This document shows, one piece after another, positions 1 through 8,841 of a stretch of 64,000 nt of DNA. The notes under the pieces are model-generated. The model made no database searches and was not told where the DNA came from. It saw only the letters and a list, made by a program, of their open reading frames with translations. Position numbers and translations under genes: made by a program. Position 1 is the stretch's first letter. Every line of letters begins with the position of its first letter. This DNA is from Amylibacter marinus (lineage in GTDB: Bacteria > Pseudomonadota > Alphaproteobacteria > Rhodobacterales > Rhodobacteraceae), in the NCBI RefSeq assembly GCF_030160015.1, contig NZ_BSNN01000002.1, positions 372,001 through 436,000 of the forward strand. The letters run 5' to 3'.

Positions 1-43
1 CAGCAATACGGTTTTTCAGGTTTTCGCGTTGTTTATCAGTCAT
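1..43 (-). CDS. Probable second sugar ABC permease (MalG type), 5' fragment
   Basis: Only the first 14 codons lie in the window. On the minus strand an ATG at 43-41 follows the stop of the preceding permease gene (48-46) by two bases and reads MTDKQRENLKNRIA. Its place directly after a MalF-type permease gene in a binding-protein-dependent sugar operon suggests the MalG-type partner. That is inference from gene order; the residues themselves are not diagnostic. No strong Shine-Dalgarno is visible, so translation is probably coupled to the gene before it. Confidence 0.55.
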   Translation of the reverse strand, partial: MTDKQRENLKNRIA

Positions 44-45
44 TT

Positions 46-906
46 TTACACCGTCAAAGTTTTGCCAACGGCGCGGATCAAGAAGATCGCCACGATGTTA
101 GCGAGGATAATTGCAAAGACCCCACCCGCAGAGGCGACACCAACATCAAAGGCTTGTTGGGATTGGATGTAGATCAGGTATGTCAGGTTGGTTGATTGAA
201 CACCTGGCCCACCGGATGTGGTCACAAAAATCTCTGCGAAAATCGACAGGTGGAAGATCATCTGGATCAGGATCACAATAGAGATGGGACGCGCCATGTG
301 GGGCAGGGTCAGGTTATAGAACTGAGACCAGAAGCCAGCGCCGTCCAATGTGGCGGCCTCTTTTTGCTCTTGGTCTTGGGATTGTAGCGAAGTCATAAAG
401 ATCAGGATCGCAAAGGGTGTCCATTGCCAGCTGACCATCAGAATGATCGAGAACAGCGGCATATCCTGTAGCCATTCAATGGGTTGCCAGCCCATGGCAT
501 TCCACATGGCGGCAAACAGGCCGGTGGTTGGGTCCATCATCATGTTTTTCCAGACCAATGCCGAAACCGTAGGCATTATAAAAAACGGCGAGATCAGCAT
601 CACGCGGACAATGCCGCGCCCCCTAAATGGGCGATCAATCAGAACCGATATTGCCAGCCCAAGCACCACCGTGATTATCAATACGGACCCAACCAGCACC
701 AGCGTGTTCATCAGGGCGGGGAAAAAGGCGGCATCGGTCCAGAAGAAGCGGTAGTTTTCCAGCCCGATGAATCCCTCGCGCTCTGGGTACAATAGGTTAT
801 AGCGGATTGTTGAGAAATAGAGCGTCATTGAAAGTGGTACAATCATCCACAAAAGCAGAAGAATGATGCTGGGGGCCTGTAACAATCTGACCAAAGTTCT
901 GTTCAT
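46..906 (-). CDS. Sugar/polyol ABC transporter permease, MalF type (SmoF-like)
   Basis: 286-residue inner-membrane permease of a binding-protein-dependent carbohydrate importer. Hydrophobic segments lie near residues 11-32, 67-90, 100-120, 151-174, 207-226 and 260-280. The cytoplasmic EAA loop that contacts the ATPase is visible at about 182-202 (KEAATLDGAG, then LP). I start it at the ATG at 906, preceded by an AAGGA-like site, not at the upstream ATG at 1005, because family members start just before the first membrane helix. It follows the binding-protein gene and leads straight into a second permease. A polyol (sorbitol/mannitol) substrate is inferred from the binding protein. Confidence 0.88.
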   Translation of the reverse strand: MNRTLVRLLQAPSIILLLLWMIVPLSMTLYFSTIRYNLLYPEREGFIGLENYRFFWTDAAFFPALMNTLVLVGSVLIITVVLGLAISVLIDRPFRGRGIVRVMLISPFFIMPTVSALVWKNMMMDPTTGLFAAMWNAMGWQPIEWLQDMPLFSIILMVSWQWTPFAILIFMTSLQSQDQEQKEAATLDGAGFWSQFYNLTLPHMARPISIVILIQMIFHLSIFAEIFVTTSGGPGVQSTNLTYLIYIQSQQAFDVGVASAGGVFAIILANIVAIFLIRAVGKTLTV

Positions 907-996
907 GAGGAGGATCCTTGCAATTGTAGGTTTGGATACATGCACTGTGGCGCAGGGGCTACCATGGGTGATTGGCTGGGCGCATGTGTCTTCGAA

Positions 997-1014
997 GGGG
1001 CGCAAAAGCGCCCC
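997..1014 (-). promoter_or_regulatory. Intercistronic hairpin between binding-protein and permease genes
   Basis: A perfect 7-bp GC stem (GGGGCGC / GCGCCCC) with an AAAA loop lies 10 bases after the binding-protein stop codon and about 90 bases before the permease start. No U-run follows it on the minus strand, so it is more likely an RNA-stabilising or attenuating hairpin than a full terminator. Such hairpins commonly let the binding protein be made in excess over the membrane subunits; that role is inference. Confidence 0.6.
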
Positions 1015-1024
1015 TGCGGGGAGG

Positions 1025-2335
1025 TTACTTGTAGTAACCGCCTTTTTTCATTTCGCGATCAGCGGCTGTCTGTGCATTTGCCAGCGCTTCTTCTACTGAA
1101 ATGTCACCGGCAAGGGCCGCAGTCATTTGTTGACCTACTGCGGTACCGATTGCTTGGAACTCTGGGATCGCTGCGAATTGAACACCAACATAGGGTGTTT
1201 CATCCTGCGTAGAGTTTGCAGGGTTAGCAGACATGATCGCCTTTAGCTCTGCATCGGCAAATTTCGCGGCGGCCGTGAAGTTTGCGTTGGCATAGGTGGA
1301 TGCACGTGTACCTGTTGGAACAGATCCCCAGCCATTGGTGGCCGCAACCAGTTCGATATAGTCTTTAGATGTTGCCCATTCTAGGAACTTCACCGCATCG
1401 TCTTTTTGCTTGGTACCAGCCGGAATTGCCAATGACCATGCCCACAACCAGTTTGCGCCACGGTTTGTAACCGCTACGGGGGACTGTGCGAATGCGATGT
1501 CATCTGCAACCTTTGATTGTGCAGGATCAGACACGAAAGATGCCGCGATTGTGGCATCAATCCACATGCCGCATTTGCCTTCGTTGATCAGAGCCAAGAT
1601 CTCGTTGAAGCTGTTACCAGATGAGCCTGGAGGGCCATAGTTGTTCAGTAGATCAACATAGAAGTTAACCGCATGGTTCCATGCTGGGCTATCCAGATCA
1701 GGTGTCCAGTCGTCGTTGAACCATTTGGCCCCAAAAGAGTTGGCCATAGTTGACAAGAACGCCATGTTGTCGCCCCAGCCTGGCTTGCCGCGCAAACAGA
1801 TGCCGTAAACGCCATTGTCTTTGTCCGTCATTGCAGCCGCTGCATCCTGTACATGGCCCCATGTTGGGTTATCTGGCATGGTCATGCCCGCGGCGTCTAG
1901 AAGGTCTTTACGATACATGATCATAGAAGACTCGCCGTAGAACGGTGCCGCATATAGGTTGCCGTCGTGTGACAGGCCACCGCGCATGGCTGGTAGGATA
2001 TCGTCTACGTCATATGCATCAGAGAAGGCCAATGATTCCAGCCAGCCGCGTGAACCCCAGATAGGCGCTTCGTACATGCCGATGGTCATGATATCGAATT
2101 GGCCGCCCTTAGTCGTGATATCGGTTGTGACGCGTGAACGTAATGTGCCCTCGTCTAGGGTAACCCACTTAACAGTTATTCCTGGGTTTGCTTTTTCAAA
2201 CTCGGGTGTCAGTTTTTGCATTTCAATCATGTGACCGTTGTTCACAGTCGCAATAGTAAGCTCGCCAGCATTTGCAACCAAAGCCGTTGAAAGACCCAAT
2301 GCAATGCCAAGCGCTGTTTTCTTCAATGTTTTCAT
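1025..2335 (-). CDS. Sugar/polyol ABC transporter substrate-binding protein (SmoE-like)
   Basis: 436-residue periplasmic binding protein of the MalE / family 1 type. A classic signal peptide covers residues 1-23 (Lys-rich start, hydrophobic core, cut after VANA). The mature N-terminus, with TIATVNNG and the stretch GGQFDIMTIGMYE, matches the sorbitol/mannitol binding proteins (SmoE) of Rhodobacterales as I remember them. The start is supported by a GGGAGG site 5 bases upstream. It is the first gene of the operon, followed by a hairpin and two permease genes. The exact polyol cannot be read from the sequence. Confidence 0.87.
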   Translation of the reverse strand: MKTLKKTALGIALGLSTALVANAGELTIATVNNGHMIEMQKLTPEFEKANPGITVKWVTLDEGTLRSRVTTDITTKGGQFDIMTIGMYEAPIWGSRGWLESLAFSDAYDVDDILPAMRGGLSHDGNLYAAPFYGESSMIMYRKDLLDAAGMTMPDNPTWGHVQDAAAAMTDKDNGVYGICLRGKPGWGDNMAFLSTMANSFGAKWFNDDWTPDLDSPAWNHAVNFYVDLLNNYGPPGSSGNSFNEILALINEGKCGMWIDATIAASFVSDPAQSKVADDIAFAQSPVAVTNRGANWLWAWSLAIPAGTKQKDDAVKFLEWATSKDYIELVAATNGWGSVPTGTRASTYANANFTAAAKFADAELKAIMSANPANSTQDETPYVGVQFAAIPEFQAIGTAVGQQMTAALAGDISVEEALANAQTAADREMKKGGYYK

Positions 2336-2680
2336 AATTCCTCCCAGAATTGTGGTTGATATATAAAACCGTCCCTTATCTGACCTCAGAAAATGGAGGT
2401 CGTGCTAGTATAATTAAACTGACATCCTATACTTTTTTGCCAATAATTTGCTAAATTAACCAATGTTATGTGTAAAAAGTATATTCAAAGTGTTCATAAA
2501 AGCAACTTGGGCTATTAAAAACGGGGTATTTTATCAGAGGTAAGATAATCCGAATGTGAAGCGCATTCTAGAATTCGGTCACAGGCAGGTGGATTCCAAG
2601 AAATTTATGACGAAAAAGTTTTTATTCTGGTGTTTTTACAGTAGAGAAGCCTGACTCTGTTAATATTAAGGAATACTAAA
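2336..2680. promoter_or_regulatory. Divergent control region between the polyol operon and psd
   Basis: 345 AT-rich bases without a convincing reading frame. It must hold the promoters of the polyol operon (minus) and psd (plus). The only symmetric element I see is an imperfect inverted repeat GAATG-N7-CATTC at 2552-2568, which could be an operator. An AAGGA site at about 2668 serves psd. No promoter hexamers are clear enough to name. Confidence 0.4.
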
Positions 2681-3373
2681 ATGAATATGGTGAAAATCGT
2701 GGCCGTGCCTATGCATCCAGAGGGACGCAAGTTTGTGGCCATATTTGCGGCGATCTCTGTTTTATTATCCTTAGTTTGGCAACCGTTGTTCTGGATCGGG
2801 GCAGGGGCCACGGTGTGGTGTTATTATTTTTTCCGCAACCCTGTGCGCTCGGTTCCCCAAAAACCCGGGCTGGTGATTTCACCTGCTGACGGGGTGGTTT
2901 CCCTGATCACAGAGGTGGTGCCGCCGATAGGGTTAGAGATTGGGGATCAACCCGTTGTGAGGGTGTCGGTGTTTATGAATGTGTTTAATTGCCATGTGAA
3001 CCGCGCGCCGTTGCCGGGCACCATCACCAAGATCGTTTATCATAAGGGTAAGTTTGTGAATGCATCGTTGGACAAGGCCAGCGAATTTAACGAGCGTAAT
3101 GAATTGGCGATCAAGACCGAGGCGGGGGATAAAATTGGTGTGGTGCAGATTGCCGGGTTGGTTGCACGCCGTATTGTATGTTTTGCGGCCGAGGGTGATA
3201 AAATTGGGGCCGGAGAGCGTTTCGGTTTGATCCGATTTGGCAGCCGATTGGATATCTATCTGCCTCTTGGGGTTCAGCCTCAGGTCAGTGTGGGGCAGAC
3301 GGCCGTGGCGGGCGAGACTATTTTGGCGGATTTGACTGTGCCCAGCCAAGATTGGCGCGGAAAAGACATATGA
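2681..3373 (+). CDS. psd: Phosphatidylserine decarboxylase (short proenzyme form)
   Basis: 230-residue decarboxylase that turns phosphatidylserine into phosphatidylethanolamine at the inner membrane. It is made as a proenzyme that cuts itself at a Gly-Ser bond, leaving a pyruvoyl group on the alpha chain. The cleavage pair is Gly187-Ser188 in [12 protein letters not shown]. Two hydrophobic segments near residues 18-50 anchor the N-terminus, followed by FFRNPVR. The length fits the short alphaproteobacterial class. It overlaps pssA by ATGA, so the two consecutive steps of the pathway are translationally coupled. Confidence 0.95.
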   Translation: MNMVKIVAVPMHPEGRKFVAIFAAISVLLSLVWQPLFWIGAGATVWCYYFFRNPVRSVPQKPGLVISPADGVVSLITEVVPPIGLEIGDQPVVRVSVFMNVFNCHVNRAPLPGTITKIVYHKGKFVNASLDKASEFNERNELAIKTEAGDKIGVVQIAGLVARRIVCFAAEGDKIGAGERFGLIRFGSRLDIYLPLGVQPQVSVGQTAVAGETILADLTVPSQDWRGKDI

Positions 3374-4119
3374 GCCAGAAGCCGCGGGGCGAAAGAATCG
3401 TCAAAATTCGCCATATGATCCCCAATATGGTCACGATTTTTTCGATCTGTGCGGGGTTAACGGCCCTGCGCATGGGGATTGAGGGCAATGTTGAAAAGGC
3501 GCTGTATCTGATAATGTTGGCGGTGTTCTTGGATGCTGCGGATGGAAAATTGGCCCGTATGTTGAAATCCAGCAGTGATATCGGGGCCGAGCTGGATACA
3601 TTGGCGGATTTTTTCAATTTTGGCATTGTGCCCGGAATTTTGGTTTATACTGTCGTTTTTGATGGCACCGAGCAGGCCAATTTGGGCTGGTTTACGGTAT
3701 TAACAATGGCGGCCGCCTGTGCGTTACGATTGGCGCGATTTAACGTAACGTCGGATGACGCGGAGGATATGAGCACCGAGCGAAACTATTTTGTAGGGGT
3801 GCCTGCACCTGCCTTTGCCTCGCTAAGTTTGATGCCGATATTTCTACAGTTGTTAAACGCAGATTGGGTGTTCTCGCCGCACTTGGTCAGCATTTATTTG
3901 CTGCTGATGGCCGCATTGGCGATCAGCCGCATACCGACATATTCTATCAAACATGCCAGTGTGAAATCAAAGCATGTGGCGCTGTTGTTGTTTGGCTCAA
4001 CATTGGTGATGATGAGCCTGTTGGTGTTTACGTGGCAAACCTTTGTGGTGGCTAATGTATTGTATTTACTGTCATTGCCGCTTTCGGTTCGCTGTTATCG
4101 TCGCCAGAACGCCGGCTAG
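3370..4119 (+). CDS. pssA: CDP-diacylglycerol-serine O-phosphatidyltransferase
   Basis: 249-residue membrane enzyme making phosphatidylserine from CDP-diacylglycerol and serine, the step before Psd. The CDP-alcohol phosphotransferase signature DG-x2-AR-x8-G-x3-D-x3-D is complete in the first third (ADGKLAR, then GAELDTLAD). Several hydrophobic helices follow. I use the ATG at 3370, which overlaps the psd stop as ATGA; an ATG 18 bases upstream is in frame but less likely. The 3' end overlaps that of the convergent msrA by 4 bases. Confidence 0.95.
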   Translation: MSQKPRGERIVKIRHMIPNMVTIFSICAGLTALRMGIEGNVEKALYLIMLAVFLDAADGKLARMLKSSSDIGAELDTLADFFNFGIVPGILVYTVVFDGTEQANLGWFTVLTMAAACALRLARFNVTSDDAEDMSTERNYFVGVPAPAFASLSLMPIFLQLLNADWVFSPHLVSIYLLLMAALAISRIPTYSIKHASVKSKHVALLLFGSTLVMMSLLVFTWQTFVVANVLYLLSLPLSVRCYRRQNAG

Positions 4120-4619
4120 GGATCTCGGCTCGGTAGCACCCAATCAGCGCGCGGGAAGTGGCACGTATAGCCATTCGGGTTTCGCTGTAGATAATTTTGG
4201 TGTTCGGGTTCTGCTACCCAGAAATCGCCAACGGGTTCGACCTCGGTTACCACCTTGTCCGGCCATAGGCCCGAGGCATCCACATCCTTGATTGTGTTGA
4301 TGGCCTCTTGGTGTTGGTCTTGGTTTTCAAAATAAATGGCAGAGCGATAAGAGGCGCCGCGGTCGTTGCCTTGGCGCATTGGTGTCGTCGGGTCATGGAT
4401 TTGAAAGAACAGCTCTAAGATTTGGCGATAGGTAACAATGCCGGGATCAAAGAGGATCTCGATTGCCTCGGCATGGGTGCCATGATTTTGATAGGTTGCA
4501 TTGGGGACATCGCCGCCAGAATAGCCCACGCGGGTTGATAGCACGCCCGCGCGTTTACGAATAAGATCCTGCATCCCCCAAAAGCAACCACCGGCTAGAA
4601 CAGCGCGCTCTTGCATCAT
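4116..4619 (-). CDS. msrA: Peptide-methionine (S)-S-oxide reductase MsrA
   Basis: 167-residue repair enzyme reducing the S epimer of methionine sulfoxide in proteins. The catalytic motif GCFWG is at residues 11-15 with nucleophile Cys12, and a second cysteine near the C-terminus (GYTCHF) could act as resolving residue. There is no signal peptide, so it is cytoplasmic. It is second in a two-gene operon: its ATG overlaps the msrB stop as ATGA. Its own stop overlaps the convergent pssA stop by 4 bases, leaving no room for a terminator. Confidence 0.95.
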   Translation of the reverse strand: MMQERAVLAGGCFWGMQDLIRKRAGVLSTRVGYSGGDVPNATYQNHGTHAEAIEILFDPGIVTYRQILELFFQIHDPTTPMRQGNDRGASYRSAIYFENQDQHQEAINTIKDVDASGLWPDKVVTEVEPVGDFWVAEPEHQNYLQRNPNGYTCHFPRADWVLPSRDP

Positions 4620-5059
4620 ATATCCTCGACTTGGTCGATGAATGCACCATAACCTTCGGCATCCATGTCTTCGCGAGCGATAAAGCGCAGAGAGGCAGAA
4701 TTAATGCAATAGCGCAGGCCGCCGCGATCTTCTGGGCCATCGGTGAAAACATGCCCCAAGTGGCTATCGCCATCCTTCGAGCGTACCTCTACGCGTTGGC
4801 GTCCCAATGAATTATCCTCGTGTTCTGTCACGTGTTCAGAGATGAGGGGCTTGGTGAAGCTGGGCCAGCCGCACCCGGAATCGTATTTATCGGAAGATGC
4901 GAACAGCGGCTCTCCTGAAACGATATCAACATAGATGCCGACTTGTTTATTGTCATTCAACGCACCGCTGAAGGGGGCCTCGGTTCCGCTTTCTTGGGTG
5001 ATGTGATATTGTTCGGGTGTTAGCTTATCAATGGCGTCTTGGGTTTTTTTGTAGGTCAT
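4616..5059 (-). CDS. msrB: Peptide-methionine (R)-S-oxide reductase MsrB
   Basis: 147-residue partner of MsrA, acting on the R epimer. Motifs are SGCGWPSF (Cys63, probable resolving residue), [12 protein letters not shown] and [11 protein letters not shown] with catalytic Cys118. The zinc-binding CxxC pairs of many MsrB proteins are absent: the segment reads [13 protein letters not shown], as in the zinc-free subgroup. I start at the ATG at 5059, which has a GGAG 8 bases upstream; the longer frame would need a TTG with no ribosome-binding site. Together msrB-msrA form a complete methionine sulfoxide repair unit. Confidence 0.94.
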   Translation of the reverse strand: MTYKKTQDAIDKLTPEQYHITQESGTEAPFSGALNDNKQVGIYVDIVSGEPLFASSDKYDSGCGWPSFTKPLISEHVTEHEDNSLGRQRVEVRSKDGDSHLGHVFTDGPEDRGGLRYCINSASLRFIAREDMDAEGYGAFIDQVEDI

Positions 5060-5316
5060 GTGTTGTGCTCCGCAATTTTTCAAAAGATTAGGCGTAGAGC
5101 GCGACTAGTTCCATAGGAAAATTAGGTATAATGGAAACGGGGGTTCACATTTATGTTCATCGGGGATTAGTGGGTGATAATATCGGTGTTTGTTGCGGGG
5201 CGGCGATTTGTGGCTGGCCTGTCGGTTCTATTTGATCCAGAGACTTCGGCACCCATTTTCAGAGTGCGGGCAACCTCGCAGTTACGTTTTGTCGGGTTGA
5301 CGTGTGTGATTTGGAT

Positions 5317-5340
5317 GCGGCGCAGATCTGGCTGCGCCGC
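5317..5340 (-). terminator. Strong hairpin after yceI
   Basis: A perfect 9-bp stem GCGGCGCAG / CTGCGCCGC with a 6-base loop lies about 17 bases after the yceI stop. It has the position of a terminator, but no U-run follows on the minus strand, so it may instead be an mRNA-end hairpin. The bases from here to msrB (5060-5316) show no reading frame I can support. Confidence 0.45.
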
Positions 5341-5356
5341 ATAACTTGTTTCAGGA

Positions 5357-5941
5357 CTAGTTTTGACGGATGGCTTCCAAATCAATGACAACGTTGATCT
5401 TCGGGCCCAGGCCAAAATCCACCAAGCTGTTTATTCCGAAATCTGTACCGTCAATTTGTGTGGTTGCGGAGAAGCCGGTTTTGATTGTCGATGGATCCCA
5501 GGGCAGGGCGAATTCAGCGTTCCATGTGACATCTAGCGCGACCTCTCGTGTCACCCCAACCATGCTCATGTCGCCATAAACGATACCCGTGCGCTCACCT
5601 GTTTTTTCAATGCGGGTGCTGTCAAAGGTGATCTGGGGGAACTCTATGGAATTTAGGAAATCCGCACCAGCCATGTCACGATCTCGTTGCTTTGAATTGG
5701 TATCTAGGCTGGCCGCCTCTAGGATTACCGAGACCGAGCTTTGGGTCACGTCTTCTTGGTCAAAGTTGATTTCACCTGATACTGTGCGGAACATACCGCG
5801 CGCGTTTGCCCAGCCTGCGTGATTGACGCTAAAGGTGACCCAAGTATGGTCTTCGTGCACAAGATAGCGCTCTTTTGCGGTGGCCATTGTGCTGGCAGAA
5901 ATCAAGATTGCGGCAAGCGCTGATTTTGAAAGAAAGTTCAT
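5357..5941 (-). CDS. YceI family periplasmic protein
   Basis: 194-residue secreted protein with a signal peptide at residues 1-22 (cut after MATA). The mature part begins ERYLVHEDHTWVTFSVNHAGW and contains the patterned strands of the YceI lipocalin-like barrel, which binds isoprenoid-type hydrophobic ligands in characterised members. Here the ligand is unknown. It follows the membrane-protein gene at 5960-6781 by 18 bases, so the two are probably one transcript; YceI genes often sit beside integral membrane electron carriers, but this neighbour is not recognisably a cytochrome b561. Confidence 0.88.
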   Translation of the reverse strand: MNFLSKSALAAILISASTMATAKERYLVHEDHTWVTFSVNHAGWANARGMFRTVSGEINFDQEDVTQSSVSVILEAASLDTNSKQRDRDMAGADFLNSIEFPQITFDSTRIEKTGERTGIVYGDMSMVGVTREVALDVTWNAEFALPWDPSTIKTGFSATTQIDGTDFGINSLVDFGLGPKINVVIDLEAIRQN

Positions 5942-5959
5942 TGTAGTCTCCTGAGTGGG

Positions 5960-6781
5960 TTAAAAGTGAGAGAAGGCGATGAGAATTGCACCGGTTGCGG
6001 GAATGGCGGAAATGGCGCAAGAAACAAGAGTTGTGAGTAGGGCGGGGCGCATTGGCAGCAGATAGGCGGCGCCAAGAGGCGAGATCAATGTAATGAGCAG
6101 CAAGCAATAGGCTGCGGGATGTAGGTTGGTAGCAAAGCTTGCAAGCATGACGCCGAGCACGCCAAAATTGGTCAGGAAAATCCAAGCGGTATCAGTCGGG
6201 ATTTTGAAGATTGGTTTTCGAGAGCCAAATACAAGCCCTAGAAAAGGTATAAGTAAGAGCCCCCCTAGAAGGGCGGCATGTGCGATACCCAACTGCGCTA
6301 GGCCGAGATATCCGCTCAGCAACCCGACAAGACCTGTGGATAACAGCGTCACAAATAGCCCTGCTGGCCACAGAAAGCTGTCTTTGTCGCTGCGATCTGC
6401 GAAGGCGACACCTGTTGGCACGATTGCAAAGGTGAGACCTGACATCAAAATCGGCCCCAACGGAAGCCCAAAGGCGAACCGGCGCCAGTTCAGAAAGAAA
6501 AAGGCGGTTAGGATGATCAGGCCTGTTAGCAAAATGCGTCTGTATGGAGGCAGGTTCTGGGCCACGGGGGCGAGGATACAAATCAGCAATAGCAAATAGA
6601 TGATTTTATGTTTTGAGGAAATCGGTGGGAACGCTGGCAGGCCCAAATGTATCACAGCGACCAATAGGAGGCCGATTGCGATCAATGTGCTATGGCGTGA
6701 TATGCGCGGTGAAAACCCAAGGACGGCGAACAAACCTATGCCAAGACATAGCGGGGGGAGTATCAAGCTTACAATCATCAT
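5960..6781 (-). CDS. Polytopic membrane protein of unknown function
   Basis: 273 residues, almost entirely hydrophobic, with about eight or nine predicted membrane helices and short Arg/Lys-rich loops (for example PPYRRI and NWRRF). I do not recognise the family and see no histidine pairs typical of a b-type cytochrome. The start is the ATG at 6781 (an ATG follows directly in frame) behind AAAGG. It heads a probable two-gene unit with yceI and is divergent from the LysR gene. Confidence 0.7.
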   Translation of the reverse strand: MMIVSLILPPLCLGIGLFAVLGFSPRISRHSTLIAIGLLLVAVIHLGLPAFPPISSKHKIIYLLLLICILAPVAQNLPPYRRILLTGLIILTAFFFLNWRRFAFGLPLGPILMSGLTFAIVPTGVAFADRSDKDSFLWPAGLFVTLLSTGLVGLLSGYLGLAQLGIAHAALLGGLLLIPFLGLVFGSRKPIFKIPTDTAWIFLTNFGVLGVMLASFATNLHPAAYCLLLITLISPLGAAYLLPMRPALLTTLVSCAISAIPATGAILIAFSHF

Positions 6782-6891
6782 GCAGACCTTTGAATGTCTC
6801 TAAGTTGCGATTGTTTATTGCAATACATAATCTATGTTTTGTCTAATAGAGGGGTTGATGGTGAATGATTATCAATGATATGTAGCTAATC

Positions 6892-7773
6892 ATGGATCGT
6901 ATTGATTTAATGAGCACCTATGTCGCAGTCGCAAATGCGGGGTCATTTACAGGGGCGGCGCACCGTCTCGGCATGACACCGCAATTGGTCAGCAAATACG
7001 TGCGCGCCCTTGAGGATCAGTTGGATGCGCAGTTGTTTATTCGATCTACGCGCAGCGTACGATTGACGCAAACTGGTGCTGCTTATCTTGAAAAATGCAC
7101 CCAGCTATTAGAAGATTTCGATGAGTTGGCCGCGGCGGTACGCAATGATCACAGAGCCCCCCAAGGGCATTTAACGATCGCGGCCCCCACGACTTATGGC
7201 GAGATATTCTTGGCTGATGCGCTTGCTGACTTTGCGCAGACATATCCGAAGGTGCAGATTGATCTGCGATTGTCAGATCGCTATGCTAGCCTCTTGGATG
7301 ACGGGATCGATGTGGCAATTCGCATCGGTCAATTAGAAGATTCTAGCTTTGTTGCCAGCAAATTATCCCAAACCCGTCTGACCTATTGCGCAAGCCCCCA
7401 TTATATTGCAACCCAAGGTGCACCGCAAAAACCTAAGGACCTGTTAGATCATAGTTGTATCATTGATAGTAATTTCCGACCTGGAGCGAGCTGGCCATTT
7501 TCCGGGCAGCAGGGCGCACTACGCATCGACGTCGACGGGCGTTTGCGGGCTAATAGTGCAAGTGTTGCGCGCCGATTTGCTCTGAAGGATTGCGGTATTC
7601 TGCTTAGTCCCGAATATGTGATAGCCGATGATCTGAAAACCGGGCGGCTGGTGCCTGTTTTGGAGCGGTATTGGCCCGAAACGCTCGGTATTTTCGCAGT
7701 TTACCTTGAAAACCGCCATCTTTCCGCAAAGGTTCGGGTATTTGTGGATTTTATGCGCTCTAGGCTAAGGTAG
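6892..7773 (+). CDS. LysR family transcriptional regulator
   Basis: 293 residues. The N-terminal winged helix-turn-helix spans about residues 1-60 (DLMSTYVAVANAGSFTGAAH, then LGMTPQLVSKYVRALEDQL), followed by the linker and a periplasmic-binding-protein-like effector domain (about 90-290, IDLRLSDRYASLLDDGIDVAIRIG). This is the large CrgA/QhpR-like group that often answers to aromatic or quinone compounds. It precedes, on the same strand, a glutathionyl-hydroquinone reductase-like gene and a DODA-type dioxygenase gene, which are the likely targets. Confidence 0.92.
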   Translation: MDRIDLMSTYVAVANAGSFTGAAHRLGMTPQLVSKYVRALEDQLDAQLFIRSTRSVRLTQTGAAYLEKCTQLLEDFDELAAAVRNDHRAPQGHLTIAAPTTYGEIFLADALADFAQTYPKVQIDLRLSDRYASLLDDGIDVAIRIGQLEDSSFVASKLSQTRLTYCASPHYIATQGAPQKPKDLLDHSCIIDSNFRPGASWPFSGQQGALRIDVDGRLRANSASVARRFALKDCGILLSPEYVIADDLKTGRLVPVLERYWPETLGIFAVYLENRHLSAKVRVFVDFMRSRLR

Positions 7774-7781
7774 CTCATTAG

Positions 7782-7794
7782 CAACAAATTGTTG
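7782..7794. promoter_or_regulatory. Palindrome CAACAA-A-TTGTTG upstream of the GST gene
   Basis: A perfect 6+6 inverted repeat with a one-base centre, placed between the LysR stop and the GST gene, about 85 bases before the GST start codon. LysR proteins bind short A/T-rich dyads of this size, so it may be where the neighbouring regulator acts. That link is inference. Confidence 0.35.
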
Positions 7795-7876
7795 ATAGAG
7801 TTGGTATTTTTTTCAGAATTATAACGCATTGCTCTTTGCATTATCCTACCTCAATCACATGAGCAGGAGATTGGAT

Positions 7877-8839
7877 ATGTTGGTAAATGGCAAATGGGAA
7901 GCGGAATGGCAGCCGGTTCAGGGGACAGATCAACAGGGGCGTTTTGTTCGGCAAACCTCGATGTTTCGAGATTGGATTACACCAGATGGTCGGCCGGGCC
8001 CCGAGGGGCAGTCTGCCTTACAGGCTGAAGCGGGCCGATACCATCTGATTGTTGCCTATATTTGCCCCTGGGCCTCGCGGGCCTTGATGGCTCGTGCCTT
8101 GAAGGGCCTCGCGCAGGTCATCTCCATTTCAGTTGTGGATCCACGGCTATCTGATCAGGGGTGGACATTCGGTGACTTCCCCGGATCGAACCCAAGCGAT
8201 GAGTTGATCGGTGCAAGCTATATGCATGATTTCTACACGCAGAGTGATCCGCATGTGTCTGGCCGAGCGACCGTTCCCGTTCTGTGGGATAAAAAGACCA
8301 ACCGCATCGTAAACAATGAAAGTGCTGACATCCTTCGGATTTTGAATTCGGGATTTGGCACGCTTGCGGATACCAGTGTTGATCTGTATCCAGAAGCATT
8401 ACGCGCAAAGATTGTAGCGCTGAACTCCGAACTCTATGACACATTAAACAATGGCGTTTACAAAGCAGGATTTGCCAGCAGTCAATTTGCCTATAACGAG
8501 GCGAATGATCAGATATTTGCAATGCTGGATCATCTCGAAGAACGGCTGTCTGACGGGCGACAATTCTTATTGGGTAACGTGATCACTGAGCCTGATATCA
8601 GGGCTTTTGTTACTTTGATCCGTTTCGATGCCGCCTATGTTGGGTTGTTTAAGACCAACCGGTATCGGATTGTTGACTATCCGAATTTACAGCAGTTTCT
8701 AAAAACGGTGTTGGACATTCCTGGAATACGCGAGACTGTACGGATGGATCATATCAAAGCGGGCTATTATTCGATCAAGTCTCTGAATCCAAACGGTATA
8801 GTGCCAACTGGGCCGGACTTGTCGGGCCTGGGTTTTTAA
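7877..8839 (+). CDS. Glutathione S-transferase, xi class (glutathionyl-hydroquinone reductase-like)
   Basis: 320 residues. The N-terminal thioredoxin-like domain has the xi-class active site CPWA at 63-66 (YICPWASRALMARALKGL), with Cys63 the redox nucleophile. An all-helical C-terminal domain follows (about 165-320). Family enzymes (YqjG, PcpF, ECM4) reduce glutathionyl-hydroquinones back to hydroquinone. I start at the ATG at 7877, with AGGAG 7 bases upstream; an in-frame ATG at 7859 lacks that spacing. Only 2 bases separate it from the dioxygenase gene. Confidence 0.88.
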   Translation: MLVNGKWEAEWQPVQGTDQQGRFVRQTSMFRDWITPDGRPGPEGQSALQAEAGRYHLIVAYICPWASRALMARALKGLAQVISISVVDPRLSDQGWTFGDFPGSNPSDELIGASYMHDFYTQSDPHVSGRATVPVLWDKKTNRIVNNESADILRILNSGFGTLADTSVDLYPEALRAKIVALNSELYDTLNNGVYKAGFASSQFAYNEANDQIFAMLDHLEERLSDGRQFLLGNVITEPDIRAFVTLIRFDAAYVGLFKTNRYRIVDYPNLQQFLKTVLDIPGIRETVRMDHIKAGYYSIKSLNPNGIVPTGPDLSGLGF

Positions 8840-8841
8840 TC

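Noticed and set aside
5167-5415. 82-codon minus-strand frame downstream of yceI
   Set aside because: First part overlaps yceI in another frame and includes the hairpin at 5317-5340; no ribosome-binding site or homology cue.
6845-6890. Fur-box-like AT-rich sequence (ATGATTATCAATGATAT) before the LysR gene
   Set aside because: Only partial match to the Fur consensus, and the downstream genes are not iron-related.
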